Assembly (NCBI GenBank): GCA_030427985.1
Contig: JAUIBH010000020.1
Location: forward strand, 1-48,761
Origin: Bacteroidia bacterium
GTDB taxonomy: Bacteria; Bacteroidota; Bacteroidia; Flavobacteriales; Flavobacteriaceae
Length of the DNA stretch: 48,761 nucleotides
Reading direction: 5' to 3'
A program made the translations under genes and the position numbers. Position 1 is the stretch's first letter, and every line of letters starts with the position of its first letter. A model generated the notes under the pieces. The model was not told the origin of the DNA. It did not search any database and worked only from the letters and a program-made list of their open reading frames with translations. Shown here piece after piece: positions 40,708 to 48,761 of the stretch.

Positions 40708-42167
40708 ATCCAGAAATAACAAACTTTATAGGGTCAGTAAAGAAAATAGACATTGCTGCCCAACTCTTCAAAAACGGTGACTTTGATTTCATCGTAAAGG
40801 GCATTGGCCGTTCTGGAAAGGTGGAGTTCCATGAAAAACAGAGGCAAGCACTTGAAATACTTACATCGAACAAGTATAAAAAGTTTGTTTATGGTGGTGC
40901 TGCAGGGGGTGGAAAATCATGGATAGGGTGCTCATGGCTTCTTTTTATGTGCATTAATTATCCCGGAACCAGATGGTTCGTTGCCCGTAACGAGTTGAAG
41001 GACATTGTGGACTCTGTTTACGTTACTTTCACAAAAGTTTGCAAAGAGTACGGCTTCTCAGATTATAAATTCAATTCGGTCAAGAACTTCATAGAATTTG
41101 GCAATGGGAGTTTCATAAATTTTGTCGAGGTAAAATACAAGCCCCGCGACCCTGACTTCACAGACCTTGGATCGACAGAATATACCGGAGGTTGGATTGA
41201 AGAAGGTGGGGAGGTCAATGAAATGGGGGCCACCATACTTGGAACCAGGGTTGGTCGCCACATGAACCTTGAATATGGATTGACTCCAATTGTTTTCATA
41301 ACCTGTAATCCTGCTCAAAACTGGATAAAAATTGACTTTTACGACAAGTTTGTTAAGAAATCGCTTGAAAAGACAAAAAAATATCTCGGTGCTCTTGCAG
41401 AGGACAATCCATTTCTTCCACAAACCTATATAGACAACCTTAACGAATTGTCCTCAAAGTCCAAGTCTGCATTCGAAAGACTTAAAAAAGGAAATTGGGA
41501 CTATGTTGATTCCCCAGATGCATTGGTGGATAGGGATGCGCTTGATGTCATATTTGAAAACGACCATGTTCCAGAAGGGGAATATTATCTTACTGCTGAC
41601 GTTGCAAGGTATGGTAGCGACAAAGCTAGAATAGGTGTTTGGCGGGGTTGGGTGTTGGTTGATAAAATATCCTTTGACATTAGTAAAACAACCGATATTG
41701 AGCATGCGATAAGAAATTTCAGGATAAAATACAGAATCCCAAAAACAAGGTGTATAGCTGATGGTGACGGTGTTGGTGGAGGCGTGGTTGACGGGGCCGG
41801 AATACGTGGTTTCGTAAACGGGGCAAGGCCAATAAAAGAAAGAACCCCAAAGGGATTGGAAATGCCAGAATACAAGAACCTACAGGTACAATGTCTCTAT
41901 AAGTTGGCCGAAATCATAAATGAGGGAGGTATTTGGATAAAAGCTGAGTGCTCAAACGAGGAAAAACAGCAAATTGTACAAGAACTTTTCCAGATACAGT
42001 CCAAAAACACAAACAATAGGAAACTTGACTGTAAAAGCAAAGCAGACATTAAACAGGACATAGGCCGTTCACCGGATTGGAGGGACTTGATAATGATGCG
42101 GGTTTGGTTTGACCTAAAACCCTCAAAACCAAAATTTATGGGTTCAAGGTCCAGAAATACGGTTTAA
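40704..42167 (+). CDS. terL: Terminase large subunit
   Basis: A 487-residue packaging motor with ATPase and nuclease domains. Walker A is GGAAGGGKS (residues 64-72), Walker B with the catalytic Glu is GGWIEEGGE (about 162-170), and the coupling motif is TCNP (200-203). The RNase H-fold nuclease begins LTADVARYGSD (Asp299), with IADGDGVGGG (Asp353, Asp355) and a final acidic DWRD near 464. It drives DNA into the head and cuts concatemers. Confidence 0.96.
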   Translation: MNPEITNFIGSVKKIDIAAQLFKNGDFDFIVKGIGRSGKVEFHEKQRQALEILTSNKYKKFVYGGAAGGGKSWIGCSWLLFMCINYPGTRWFVARNELKDIVDSVYVTFTKVCKEYGFSDYKFNSVKNFIEFGNGSFINFVEVKYKPRDPDFTDLGSTEYTGGWIEEGGEVNEMGATILGTRVGRHMNLEYGLTPIVFITCNPAQNWIKIDFYDKFVKKSLEKTKKYLGALAEDNPFLPQTYIDNLNELSSKSKSAFERLKKGNWDYVDSPDALVDRDALDVIFENDHVPEGEYYLTADVARYGSDKARIGVWRGWVLVDKISFDISKTTDIEHAIRNFRIKYRIPKTRCIADGDGVGGGVVDGAGIRGFVNGARPIKERTPKGLEMPEYKNLQVQCLYKLAEIINEGGIWIKAECSNEEKQQIVQELFQIQSKNTNNRKLDCKSKADIKQDIGRSPDWRDLIMMRVWFDLKPSKPKFMGSRSRNTV

Positions 42168-42186
42168 TTTGTATTTTTGTGGAAAT

Positions 42187-42259
42187 CGTGAGGTAGAGCA
42201 GTAGGTAGCTCGTCTGACTCATAATCAGAAGGTCGCGGGTTCGAGTCCCGTCCTCGCAA
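42187..42259 (+). tRNA. Initiator-like tRNA-Met (anticodon CAT)
   Basis: A 73-base cloverleaf with initiator hallmarks: C1 opposite A72 (acceptor CGTGAGG/CCTCGCA, first pair broken) and a purine11-pyrimidine24 D-stem pair (GAGC/GCTC, A11-U24). The three G-C pairs usual in the initiator anticodon stem are missing (TCTGA/TCAGA). The loop is CTCATAA and the T loop TTCGAGT. It lies 20 bases after terL and before two terminators. Confidence 0.88.
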
Positions 42260-42380
42260 CAAAACTTTAGAGAGAGCGGCATCGTGAAAGTATTTGCAAC
42301 CATGGAGCAAATATTTCTGATTTGCAATAAGATAGCGGTGTCCAGAGCATACCCTTTTTTGATAAACAGTAGTGTGTACG

Positions 42381-42412
42381 GCCCCATGATAAAAGAAATC
42401 ATGGGGCTTTCG
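42381..42412 (+). terminator. Terminator after terL and tRNA
   Basis: A perfect 10-bp stem (42381-42390 with 42398-42407, GCCCCATGAT) and a 7-base loop are followed by TTTCGATTTTT. It isolates terL/tRNA from head genes. The surrounding 310 bases hold no gene. Confidence 0.8.
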
Positions 42413-42481
42413 ATTTTTATACATATCTTTGTTCCTCTACAATCGCCCTAAAAAGGGTGTGGTTTTAAGATTAAATTCGTC

Positions 42482-42510
42482 AAAAAGCAGGGGTGGTTCC
42501 CTGCTTTTTT
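42482..42510 (+). terminator. Second terminator before the portal gene
   Basis: AAAAAGCAGGG and CCCTGCTTTTTT form an 11-bp stem (42482-42492 with 42499-42509) around GTGGTT, and the stem's own T run completes it. Adjacent to it on the 5' side is a copy of the repeated leader motif (42461-42479) in minus orientation. Confidence 0.88.
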
Positions 42511-42555
42511 ATTTCACATAAAAAATATTATGTCAAATAGAAAATAAATTTTTCC

Positions 42556-42563
42556 TAGATTTG
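42556..42563 (+). promoter_or_regulatory. Possible head-gene promoter (-7 element TAGATTTG)
   Basis: TAGATTTG matches TAnnTTTG and lies six bases before the portal ATG at 42570. If used, the message would be leaderless. No TTTG appears about 20 bases upstream, so it may need a phage activator. Two terminators upstream make a local promoter necessary for the abundant capsid genes. Confidence 0.5.
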
Positions 42564-42569
42564 TGTTAA

Positions 42570-44309
42570 ATGGAACTTTCTAAGGATAGGATAATTGAAC
42601 TGATCGAGGCCGGAGTGTCCGAAAAAATTGCTTTGGCCAGAAAAAAGGCAAGGCACAGGAACATGCATGTCACCGGAAAAGGGATGGTATCTTATCTTGA
42701 AAAGTTAGATTCCTATGAAACCGAGGCCCAAAAATTATTGCGTGAAAAACTCGCCAAGAGCAATCGGTCAAATTTTTCCTTCATATTAAGGCCAACGGAT
42801 AAGATATTTACTGCCAAAGGCGGTGCCGTCAACTACAATCTTCCACAAAAGGCCGTTAAAGTTATAAAGGAGCGAACCAGTGATATTGCTGACGGGCTTG
42901 ACATCAAAAAGTATCTCAAAAAAAAGGTTAAAAAGGAGTATATCATTGACCCAAATGGCGTTCTTTTTGTTGACATCGACAATGAAGGAAACGTTGAAAC
43001 GCATGTAATCCCAACTAATGAGATATTATGGTACGAAGCAAAAGGAAACCGTGTCGATGCGATAATTTTTGAGTTCTATGAAAAACGCGAGGACAAGCTA
43101 TCTTTCCTTAAAACCTTTTGTGATGAAAAAAATGCGGACCATTCAACTCCCTTCCCTAACGGATATTTCCTTGAAAAAAAATACTATAGGGTCATAGACT
43201 CTAAATCGGACAGGATTTTTGTCAGGGAGAAAAAGACAATAAACAGTGAGATCGTTGTTGATGATGTTCATGAAGAGCCGAATTCATCCATATCTAATTA
43301 TTTTGGGTTTGTGCCCGCCTTGATATTGGGCGATGAAAAAGACATCGATACCGGATTGTTCGAGAGTATAATAGAGGACCTTTTAGATGATGCTGACATA
43401 CTATTAAGGAGAATGAGCGTTCTGAACGTCCATGAACTTGCACAGCTTTATCCAAGATATTGGGCATACGCACAGTCGTGCACTAAATGTGAGGGAGAGG
43501 GAATTATCCCTGGAAAAGCCATATCTGGGACCGACCCTGTACAATATGAGGACTCAACAACGTGTTCAAGTTGTGGAGGGACCGGACACAAAACAAGAAC
43601 AAACCCAAGTGATGAAGTTGTGGTGCCGTTGCCACAGGATGGCGACCCCATATTGGACAAGATAATGGGGTATGAGAGTCCAGACCTTGAAACGGCAAAG
43701 TTCTACGATGCGGTGATAAAATCTCAGAGAGAAGAAATGTTCAGGGCCATGTGGGGAACAACCTATGAGGTAGGTGGAAAAAGGGAAACTGCGACAGGCC
43801 GTTTCTTGGATGCCCAACCCGTCAATGACCGACTTGGTGACATGAGCTATACTTTCGCGAAAATGCACAAGTTCCTTTTGGACTGCTATGGCATAGTGAT
43901 ATTACGGAACAACAAATATGAATCTTCCGTCACCTATGGAAGAAGGTATGTTTTTGAAGGCCCTGACGACATTCTTGACAAATACAAGGAGGTAAGCGAC
44001 ACATCTGTCAGCGACTTGACGAAAATGGACCTGCAGCAAAGATATTTTGAGGCCGAATATCAGGACGACCCCATACAACTCGTCAAAAGAAAGAAATTCA
44101 TGAGGGTTGAGCCTTTTCCGACACTTACTTGTGAAAAAGTGCTGTCAATACCCGAAATACCCGAAAAGGAAAAATTAAAGAAGTTATATTTTGGAGAATG
44201 GTCCAACTCGATCACAGATCAAGAGGCGGTATTTCTCAATGAAGATCAATTGAAAGAAAGTCTAGCCAATTATATTAAAGATAAAACTTTACAAAATGAG
44301 CAAGTCTAA
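42570..44309 (+). CDS. Portal protein with DnaJ-like zinc-finger insertion
   Basis: A 579-residue portal that forms the ring through which DNA passes. The middle has the usual portal wing/stem pattern (VEYTHVIPTNEILWYE-like strand order, here VETHVIPTNEILWYE). Residues 304-340 hold two CxxCxGxG units (Cys304/Cys307 and Cys332/Cys335), as in DnaJ zinc fingers, inserted after a helical segment (LLRRMSVLNVHELAQLYPRY). The C-terminal region is helical. It is the first gene of the head operon, after terminators. Confidence 0.8.
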   Translation: MELSKDRIIELIEAGVSEKIALARKKARHRNMHVTGKGMVSYLEKLDSYETEAQKLLREKLAKSNRSNFSFILRPTDKIFTAKGGAVNYNLPQKAVKVIKERTSDIADGLDIKKYLKKKVKKEYIIDPNGVLFVDIDNEGNVETHVIPTNEILWYEAKGNRVDAIIFEFYEKREDKLSFLKTFCDEKNADHSTPFPNGYFLEKKYYRVIDSKSDRIFVREKKTINSEIVVDDVHEEPNSSISNYFGFVPALILGDEKDIDTGLFESIIEDLLDDADILLRRMSVLNVHELAQLYPRYWAYAQSCTKCEGEGIIPGKAISGTDPVQYEDSTTCSSCGGTGHKTRTNPSDEVVVPLPQDGDPILDKIMGYESPDLETAKFYDAVIKSQREEMFRAMWGTTYEVGGKRETATGRFLDAQPVNDRLGDMSYTFAKMHKFLLDCYGIVILRNNKYESSVTYGRRYVFEGPDDILDKYKEVSDTSVSDLTKMDLQQRYFEAEYQDDPIQLVKRKKFMRVEPFPTLTCEKVLSIPEIPEKEKLKKLYFGEWSNSITDQEAVFLNEDQLKESLANYIKDKTLQNEQV

Positions 44310-44679
44310 TGCTTTAGAGCAAAAATCCTATGCGGTGGAAGAAAAGCACCGTGGCGAATGGATTCCTTTGGAATCAAGAGGGCCAAAAGGCGAGAAAATG
44401 GGCCAAAAAGTGGTAAAGATCACTGAGGAAGAGGCCGAAACAATGAACATTGATTCCGACAAGGTTGGGATTCGATATGTTTTGAAAGAAGGTAAAAAAG
44501 ATGGTGGTGGAGGTTCCGGTGGCACACAAACAGAAAAGCCACTTGACAAGATGACAAAGCCTGAGCTTGAAGAAAAGGCCGAGTCCCTTGGTGTTGAATT
44601 CACCGAAGAGCACACAAATAACAAAAAGAGGGCAGAATTCCTTCAATCCGTTATAGATGCAAATATAAAACAAGATTAA
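44296..44679 (+). CDS. Hypothetical protein with C-terminal HeH/SAP-like domain
   Basis: A 127-residue protein with a Gly-rich linker (residues about 72-80) and a helical end (LDKMTKPELEEKAESLGVEF, then KKRAEFLQ) that fits a short HeH/LEM/SAP-type nucleic acid or protein-binding unit seen in phage head proteins. It overlaps the portal gene by 14 bases. Confidence 0.6.
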   Translation: MSKSNALEQKSYAVEEKHRGEWIPLESRGPKGEKMGQKVVKITEEEAETMNIDSDKVGIRYVLKEGKKDGGGGSGGTQTEKPLDKMTKPELEEKAESLGVEFTEEHTNNKKRAEFLQSVIDANIKQD

Positions 44680-44692
44680 TCTTCATTGAAAT

Positions 44693-45520
44693 ATGAATAA
44701 AAAGGTAATAGAGTCTTTAGCATCAGTGCTAAAGCTCGATGTCAAGGTACTGACAAAGGCTATTGAAACCGAGGGAGAGGTTATTGAGTTGCCAGAGGGT
44801 GCTCGTTTTTTGACCAAGGAAGAGGTCGAAACGATTAAGGACAATCATGGCAAGACTCGCTACGATGCAGGTAAAACTGCAGGTGGAGAAATGCTTTTAA
44901 AGGAATTGGGAGAAAAGGTAGGGTTTGATGAAACCGTCAAAGACGGTGAATCTTTCATCAACAAATACAGGGATTCCATCCTTAAAGAAGCGAAGGTGGA
45001 ACCCAACAAGAAAATTTCCGAGTTGGAAACATCCATTGAAAATCTGAGGGGCCAGATAACCCAAAAAGATGCCGATTATCAAGAATTGCAAAATTCGGTA
45101 AAATCAGAAAGGGGAATGCTAGAGGCACAATCCTACATTCCTGAACTTTCTGAAACACTTGGACTTAAAAAGTCCGAGGCTGCAAATCTTATTTTGAACG
45201 GCATTGAAATCAAGGAAGATGGCCTATATAAGAACGGCACAATCCTAAAGGACTCGATGGAAAAGCCATTGACCCTTGAAGATTATGTAAAAACATCCGT
45301 TACCGAAAGGGGTTGGGGGACCAAACCCATAGGAAGGGGCGGTGGTTCTGGTGCCGCAGGTTCCGGGGGTTCCGGTTCTGGCGGTGGCCTACCAAAGACA
45401 ATGGAGGAATTTGAAGCAACAATAAAGGAAAAAGGGTATCACCCTGGTAGTGAAGAGGCCCAATCACTACTTGCAGATGCGGCAAAAGAAACCCCTGAAA
45501 TATTAGGGGGTAAATCGTAA
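44693..45520 (+). CDS. Capsid scaffolding-like protein
   Basis: A 275-residue acidic, coiled-coil protein (coiled coil about residues 100-150) with a Gly-rich linker (about 216-232) and a C-terminal helix region. Its place between portal and major capsid, and the coiled-coil content, fit a scaffold that shapes the procapsid. No protease found, so it probably leaves by another route. Confidence 0.65.
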   Translation: MNKKVIESLASVLKLDVKVLTKAIETEGEVIELPEGARFLTKEEVETIKDNHGKTRYDAGKTAGGEMLLKELGEKVGFDETVKDGESFINKYRDSILKEAKVEPNKKISELETSIENLRGQITQKDADYQELQNSVKSERGMLEAQSYIPELSETLGLKKSEAANLILNGIEIKEDGLYKNGTILKDSMEKPLTLEDYVKTSVTERGWGTKPIGRGGGSGAAGSGGSGSGGGLPKTMEEFEATIKEKGYHPGSEEAQSLLADAAKETPEILGGKS

Positions 45521-45539
45521 ACTAAATTTTTGAAAAAAA

Positions 45540-46556
45540 ATGGCAAATTTAACTGATACCCAATTATTGGCGGCTATTACAAAGGCCAACAACTCTATCA
45601 TGGGTGCTGCTGAATTCCGTGATTTTGAACATTCCACGCTAAAACTTCTTTTAGCTGCTGAGAATGATGTTTTCAAGAACCTTAACAAATTGAAGGAGTC
45701 TTTGGAACAGCCAACAAAGGTTGATCTTTTCAAAAGGGTGTACACTGCATCCGGGACAGCAAAAGCAGCAGCCCACGCTGCCGCAGCGTTCCCAGATTCT
45801 TTCACCAAGGATGTTGTTTACATCCAAAGGAGCCAAACGTTCAAGGTGTCTTATAAACAAGCGGACAACAACCGATTCGGATATGATGCTATCCTTCAAT
45901 CTGAAATGAAGAACAAAATCATGTCAATGTATCTTGACCTTTCTGGATATGTGACTGCATGGCTTAACACCAACCGTTCACAGGTAGGGGTTGATTCAAT
46001 CATAAATTTTGATGAAACCACAAACGACCAGTTCGATGTTTTGGCTGCGGACAAGAATTTCTTCTTCGAGTATTTGAAAGCCGCCATGAGGAAAAACAAG
46101 TATAACGGTATGATCGATCTTGTTGGCGACCAAAGGCTTGCGGCCCATTATAGGCTAATGGCTGCAAACGGGCGACAAAATGCGAGCAACACCGAATACC
46201 AACTTCCAGGAATAGATTTTGTTGAAGAGCCTCAATTGGCCATTTCTGCAGGAGGCACTGGATTTGCTTGGCAGAAAGGGCTTGTAGGGATGACGACTTG
46301 GAACGAAAGGGCCAATACCCGTGGAGAGGGCAGCATAGGAAACAATGAAGGGCTGTTCACCACAATGAAGGACCCTGTTCTTCCGTTCAGGCACGATGTA
46401 CACGTTAAAAGGGATGTTGCGGACACCTCTGGAAGCGCGGGCAACGTTCAGGATATTGTCGATGAATACGAATTGACCTGTACATTTACCGTTCAGGGTG
46501 CTTGGGAGAGTACTGCCAACGCAACCCCAATATTCAAAATCGTACAAGGAACGTAA
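45540..46556 (+). CDS. Major capsid protein
   Basis: A 338-residue protein with the length and mixed alpha/beta pattern of an HK97-fold capsid protein: an N-terminal helix arm (residues 1-60), P-domain helices (FEYLKAAMRKNKYNGMIDLV) and strands at the end (YELTCTFTVQGAWES). It is 19 bases after the scaffold gene and the strongest A-rich start context (GAAAAAAA before ATG). Context gives the assignment; no direct family motif is cited. Confidence 0.8.
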   Translation: MANLTDTQLLAAITKANNSIMGAAEFRDFEHSTLKLLLAAENDVFKNLNKLKESLEQPTKVDLFKRVYTASGTAKAAAHAAAAFPDSFTKDVVYIQRSQTFKVSYKQADNNRFGYDAILQSEMKNKIMSMYLDLSGYVTAWLNTNRSQVGVDSIINFDETTNDQFDVLAADKNFFFEYLKAAMRKNKYNGMIDLVGDQRLAAHYRLMAANGRQNASNTEYQLPGIDFVEEPQLAISAGGTGFAWQKGLVGMTTWNERANTRGEGSIGNNEGLFTTMKDPVLPFRHDVHVKRDVADTSGSAGNVQDIVDEYELTCTFTVQGAWESTANATPIFKIVQGT

Positions 46557-46559
46557 TCA

Positions 46560-47177
46560 ATGAAACTATCAGAGGCACATACAATACTTGTCAATAGAAT
46601 CGGATGGCGCGATGACAAAACCGTTTCTGGATTCAATCTTTCCGCAGAAAATGAAACTGCTGACAGTGAAAGGTACTTTCAGAGCGAACATCCAGTGGTA
46701 ACACTGTTGAACATACGAGATTGTCAGCCGTTGTCGGGGATTGAAGAAGCAGACTTTAACGAGTTTCTTGAAAATCTTCGGTCCGATTGTGTATGGCAAG
46801 TATTGGGCGATGTCTTTGAAAAGGATTACATTGACGACCACCTTTTGGGAAAATTTCCAACTAGCTTTGATAATTGTATTCTGTTGAGAATGGTCATTAA
46901 CATTTCTGAAATGGTAATGGCCTCTTCTCGCAGCAACAAAACGAAAAGGTTCACAGATGATTTCATTGGAAAACTCAATTATGATATTTATAGGGAGGCA
47001 CCGAACAAATTTGCAATTCGTGGGGCCAACTATAAGCATAGTATGGGGATTTCAACGAGATATGGGTTTGAACTACAGTCTTGTCAAAGAAGGTTTGGAA
47101 ATGTTAGGAACATGCTTAAAACAATAACCAAGGGCGCAGTACATGAACCATTTAGTGGACAATGCGGTAGGAATTGA
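46560..47177 (+). CDS. Head-tail connector-like protein
   Basis: A 205-residue helical protein 3 bases after the capsid gene. The position fits a head-completion or connector protein that caps the portal. It overlaps its downstream neighbour by 35 bases. No motif recognised. Confidence 0.6.
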   Translation: MKLSEAHTILVNRIGWRDDKTVSGFNLSAENETADSERYFQSEHPVVTLLNIRDCQPLSGIEEADFNEFLENLRSDCVWQVLGDVFEKDYIDDHLLGKFPTSFDNCILLRMVINISEMVMASSRSNKTKRFTDDFIGKLNYDIYREAPNKFAIRGANYKHSMGISTRYGFELQSCQRRFGNVRNMLKTITKGAVHEPFSGQCGRN

Positions 47178-47700
47178 TGCGGTCATAAAGAAAATACAGG
47201 TCGAGATTTATTCGGCATTGGTTTCTTTGTGGTCAACCCAAGAATATACCATAAACCTGAATGGATATGGCCGCGTTTACAAAAATACACGGGGGTTCAA
47301 AAAAATCCCTGAGATATTTCTGAAACAGAGAGGGGATTATGACGATGCCTTTTATGATGACAATGCGGACGCAAATTTTTTCTTTATTGAGAACGACAGC
47401 CATCCATCACAGGACGAGGTTGTGTACACCAATCAAGTTAAAGTGGTTTTCTGCCTTGACCTGATGAAATGTTATTCCGGGGATGACAGGTTGGACGCAT
47501 TGGCCCATAGGGATGTTATAAGCATAATGAGAAACATTCCCATTAGCGGAAAATACAATATCACTGGATATGAGGTTGGATTGGAAAGGATTTTTACCGG
47601 TTTCACTATAACCGGAATCGAAAAGGACGATCTTCATCCAACACATATATTCGCTGTATTGATTGATTTGAATTATTCATTAACCGACAAATGTTCTTAA
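47143..47700 (+). CDS. Head-tail or tail-completion protein
   Basis: A 185-residue protein of mixed alpha/beta type. It precedes the tail tube gene, the usual place for the tail terminator/completion protein. A start at 47143 overlaps the prior gene by 35 bases. Function inferred from order only. Confidence 0.6.
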   Translation: MNHLVDNAVGIDAVIKKIQVEIYSALVSLWSTQEYTINLNGYGRVYKNTRGFKKIPEIFLKQRGDYDDAFYDDNADANFFFIENDSHPSQDEVVYTNQVKVVFCLDLMKCYSGDDRLDALAHRDVISIMRNIPISGKYNITGYEVGLERIFTGFTITGIEKDDLHPTHIFAVLIDLNYSLTDKCS

Positions 47701-47701
47701 A

Positions 47702-47890
47702 ATGAGCGGAGGTAAACAAAACAACAGTGCTTCTGATAAAAAGGAAGGTGAAAAAATAGCTGCCCCTCAAAAAAAGCAATATACCCTTAAAGCTCCTGTT
47801 TCCATCGATGGAAAATTGAAAAAGGCAGGTGAAAAGGTCATGCTTACAGAGGAAGGTAGAATCGCATTTAAACGTAAACATAGAATCTAA
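47702..47890 (+). CDS. Small hypothetical protein before the tail tube gene
   Basis: A 62-residue basic protein with a disordered Lys/Ser-rich N-terminal half and a beta-type end (YTLKAPVSIDGKLKKAGEKV). It begins one base after the previous stop and overlaps the tail tube ATG in TAATG. Perhaps a small head-tail accessory protein. Confidence 0.55.
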   Translation: MSGGKQNNSASDKKEGEKIAAPQKKQYTLKAPVSIDGKLKKAGEKVMLTEEGRIAFKRKHRI

Positions 47891-48761
47891 TGGCTACAAT
47901 AGCAGAACTTTTAAACGTATTGGAATGTGGTGCCGACTCCGTGTTGGGAACCGGGCTAAGAGGTTGTAAGGCCGCTTTGGAGCGTGTTTCTGCCATTTGG
48001 CTTTTGCCGACTGGAACAGAGCTTGACAGTTCCCAGGAACTTGATGCTGATTATATTCAGCTATTACAGGCCCAAGGCAAAATAATTATCCTGAAAGGTG
48101 TCCAAAACTGGCAGGACAACACCCCTGATGATGTTACCGAGGACCTGGAAGGAGGGACAAAACTATTTGTCCGTGGTGCCAAGTACGAGTTTGAGGCTTC
48201 GTTCATCAACGGACTGTTCTTCCATGCCGCATTACATTCATTGAACTCCCAAGGGTCTTATGATGCAATATTCGTTGACGTTTCTGGAAATATACTTGGG
48301 ACAAAATCTTTGAGTGGTTCACTAAAAGGTTTCTCCCTTGGCATGGTTCGTGCAAAGAAACTGACATGGGGAAGTGATACACAGGCCCAGAGGGAAGGGT
48401 TGATGATGCAGTTGTTGGAAAGGATCGAGCTAGACAAGGATTGGTATTTTATCCAAAATGACAAATTGAATTTCTCTCCCACATCTTTGGATGGGGTGAA
48501 TGAAATCGAGGCCGATCTTTCCGTTCCGTCTGCAGGAACGTCCGTTACCATCAAATTGAAACAAAAAGTTGGTGGAGCACCTTTTTCTGGGGTTCCCTAC
48601 CAAAGTTTCCTGATGACCAAAAACGGTGCCACTAGCAATCCAACTTCGGGGGATGATTCCGCAACCGCAGGAACTTATGTTCTTACGGTTCCATCATTCG
48701 TTGCAGATGATGTGATCACCGCAAGACTTTATGACAATTCCAACAATAGGAATGTAATAAG
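47890..48761 (+). CDS. Major tail tube-like protein (5' part, continues at base 1)
   Basis: The gene starts at ATG 47890 and runs past the window end; joined with 1-179 it encodes 307 residues. The N-terminal 190 residues have the beta-rich/helix pattern of a tail tube subunit. The C-terminal ~90 residues (SVPSAGTSVTIKLKQKVGGA, then GTYVLTVPSFVADDVITARL) look Ig-like, as in tubes decorated with such domains. It is followed by a terminator, consistent with high expression of the tube. Assigned by order and content. Confidence 0.7.
   Translation, partial: MATIAELLNVLECGADSVLGTGLRGCKAALERVSAIWLLPTGTELDSSQELDADYIQLLQAQGKIIILKGVQNWQDNTPDDVTEDLEGGTKLFVRGAKYEFEASFINGLFFHAALHSLNSQGSYDAIFVDVSGNILGTKSLSGSLKGFSLGMVRAKKLTWGSDTQAQREGLMMQLLERIELDKDWYFIQNDKLNFSPTSLDGVNEIEADLSVPSAGTSVTIKLKQKVGGAPFSGVPYQSFLMTKNGATSNPTSGDDSATAGTYVLTVPSFVADDVITARLYDNSNNRNVI
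48635..48761. repeat. Terminal direct repeat, right copy
   Basis: Identical to bases 1-127; remove one copy to obtain the circular genome. It lies inside the tail tube gene, so no gene is lost at the junction. Confidence 0.97.

Noticed and set aside
42164-42424. Minus-strand frame containing SNPRPSDYESDEL
   Set aside because: This peptide is the usual shadow of a tRNA-Met gene (42187-42259), a well-known artefact.
1-48761. Search for a CRISPR array, integrase, ParA or restriction nuclease
   Set aside because: No spaced repeats and no tyrosine or serine recombinase signature were found, so none is reported.

Overview
The window is a complete, circularly closed genome of a tailed phage of Bacteroidota, probably Flavobacteriia. 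The first and last 127 bases are identical, so the non-redundant length is 48,634 bp, and one tail gene runs across the junction. The host call rests on several things: Bacteroidota-type promoters (TTTG, about 18-20 bp, TAnnTTTG), start sites without Shine-Dalgarno sequences, SprB-like repeats in a tail protein, and FLSC/LFSC lipoboxes. A 976-residue tape measure and no recognised sheath or baseplate-wedge gene point to a long non-contractile tail (siphovirus). I recognise no integrase or ParA, so temperate life is not supported, although several small HTH proteins are present.

Layout. (1) Rightward late block, 40.3-48.6 kb continuing into 0-16.1 kb: small HTH, membrane protein, large terminase, initiator-like tRNA, portal with a DnaJ-like zinc finger, scaffold, major capsid, connectors, tail tube, tape measure, tail tip, SprB-like tail protein, two receptor-binding or depolymerase proteins that carry signal peptides, then a lysis cassette (holin candidate, two more membrane proteins, GH24 lysozyme, a probable unimolecular spanin). 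(2) Leftward early block, 32.2 down to 16.1 kb: one strong promoter followed by many very small genes, then RecT, a DUF1351-like coiled-coil protein, a YqaJ-type exonuclease, NinG, an HTH regulator, a nucleotidyltransferase-fold protein, a replication-initiator-like protein and a C5 cytosine methyltransferase. A terminator hairpin splits the distal part. (3) Rightward island, 32.7-35.3 kb: small terminase subunit, HTH protein, zinc-finger peptide, tRNA-Gln, tRNA-Cys and tRNA-Met, and a separate promoter-to-terminator small RNA. (4) Leftward accessory block, 39.4 down to 35.3 kb: ASCH-like protein, winged-helix regulators, a lipoprotein and a secreted protein, a DUF4031 protein, and an operator-like inverted repeat.

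The most striking element is a leftward stretch of about 700 nt (roughly 40,225 down to 39,480) with no gene. It has its own near-consensus promoter and many strong hairpins, and a tRNA-like fold sits inside a long-range helix in its middle. Size, phage location, nearby tRNA genes and an internal tRNA all match the giant ornate GOLLD class of non-coding RNA. The internal tRNA has an aberrant anticodon arm. It lies between the ASCH-like gene and the terminase operon.

In operation, the leftward promoter probably fires early to make the small host-acting proteins and the recombination and replication set. The two rightward blocks then package, build and lyse. The terminase subunits are 7.4 kb apart, separated by the tRNAs, the accessory block and the giant RNA.
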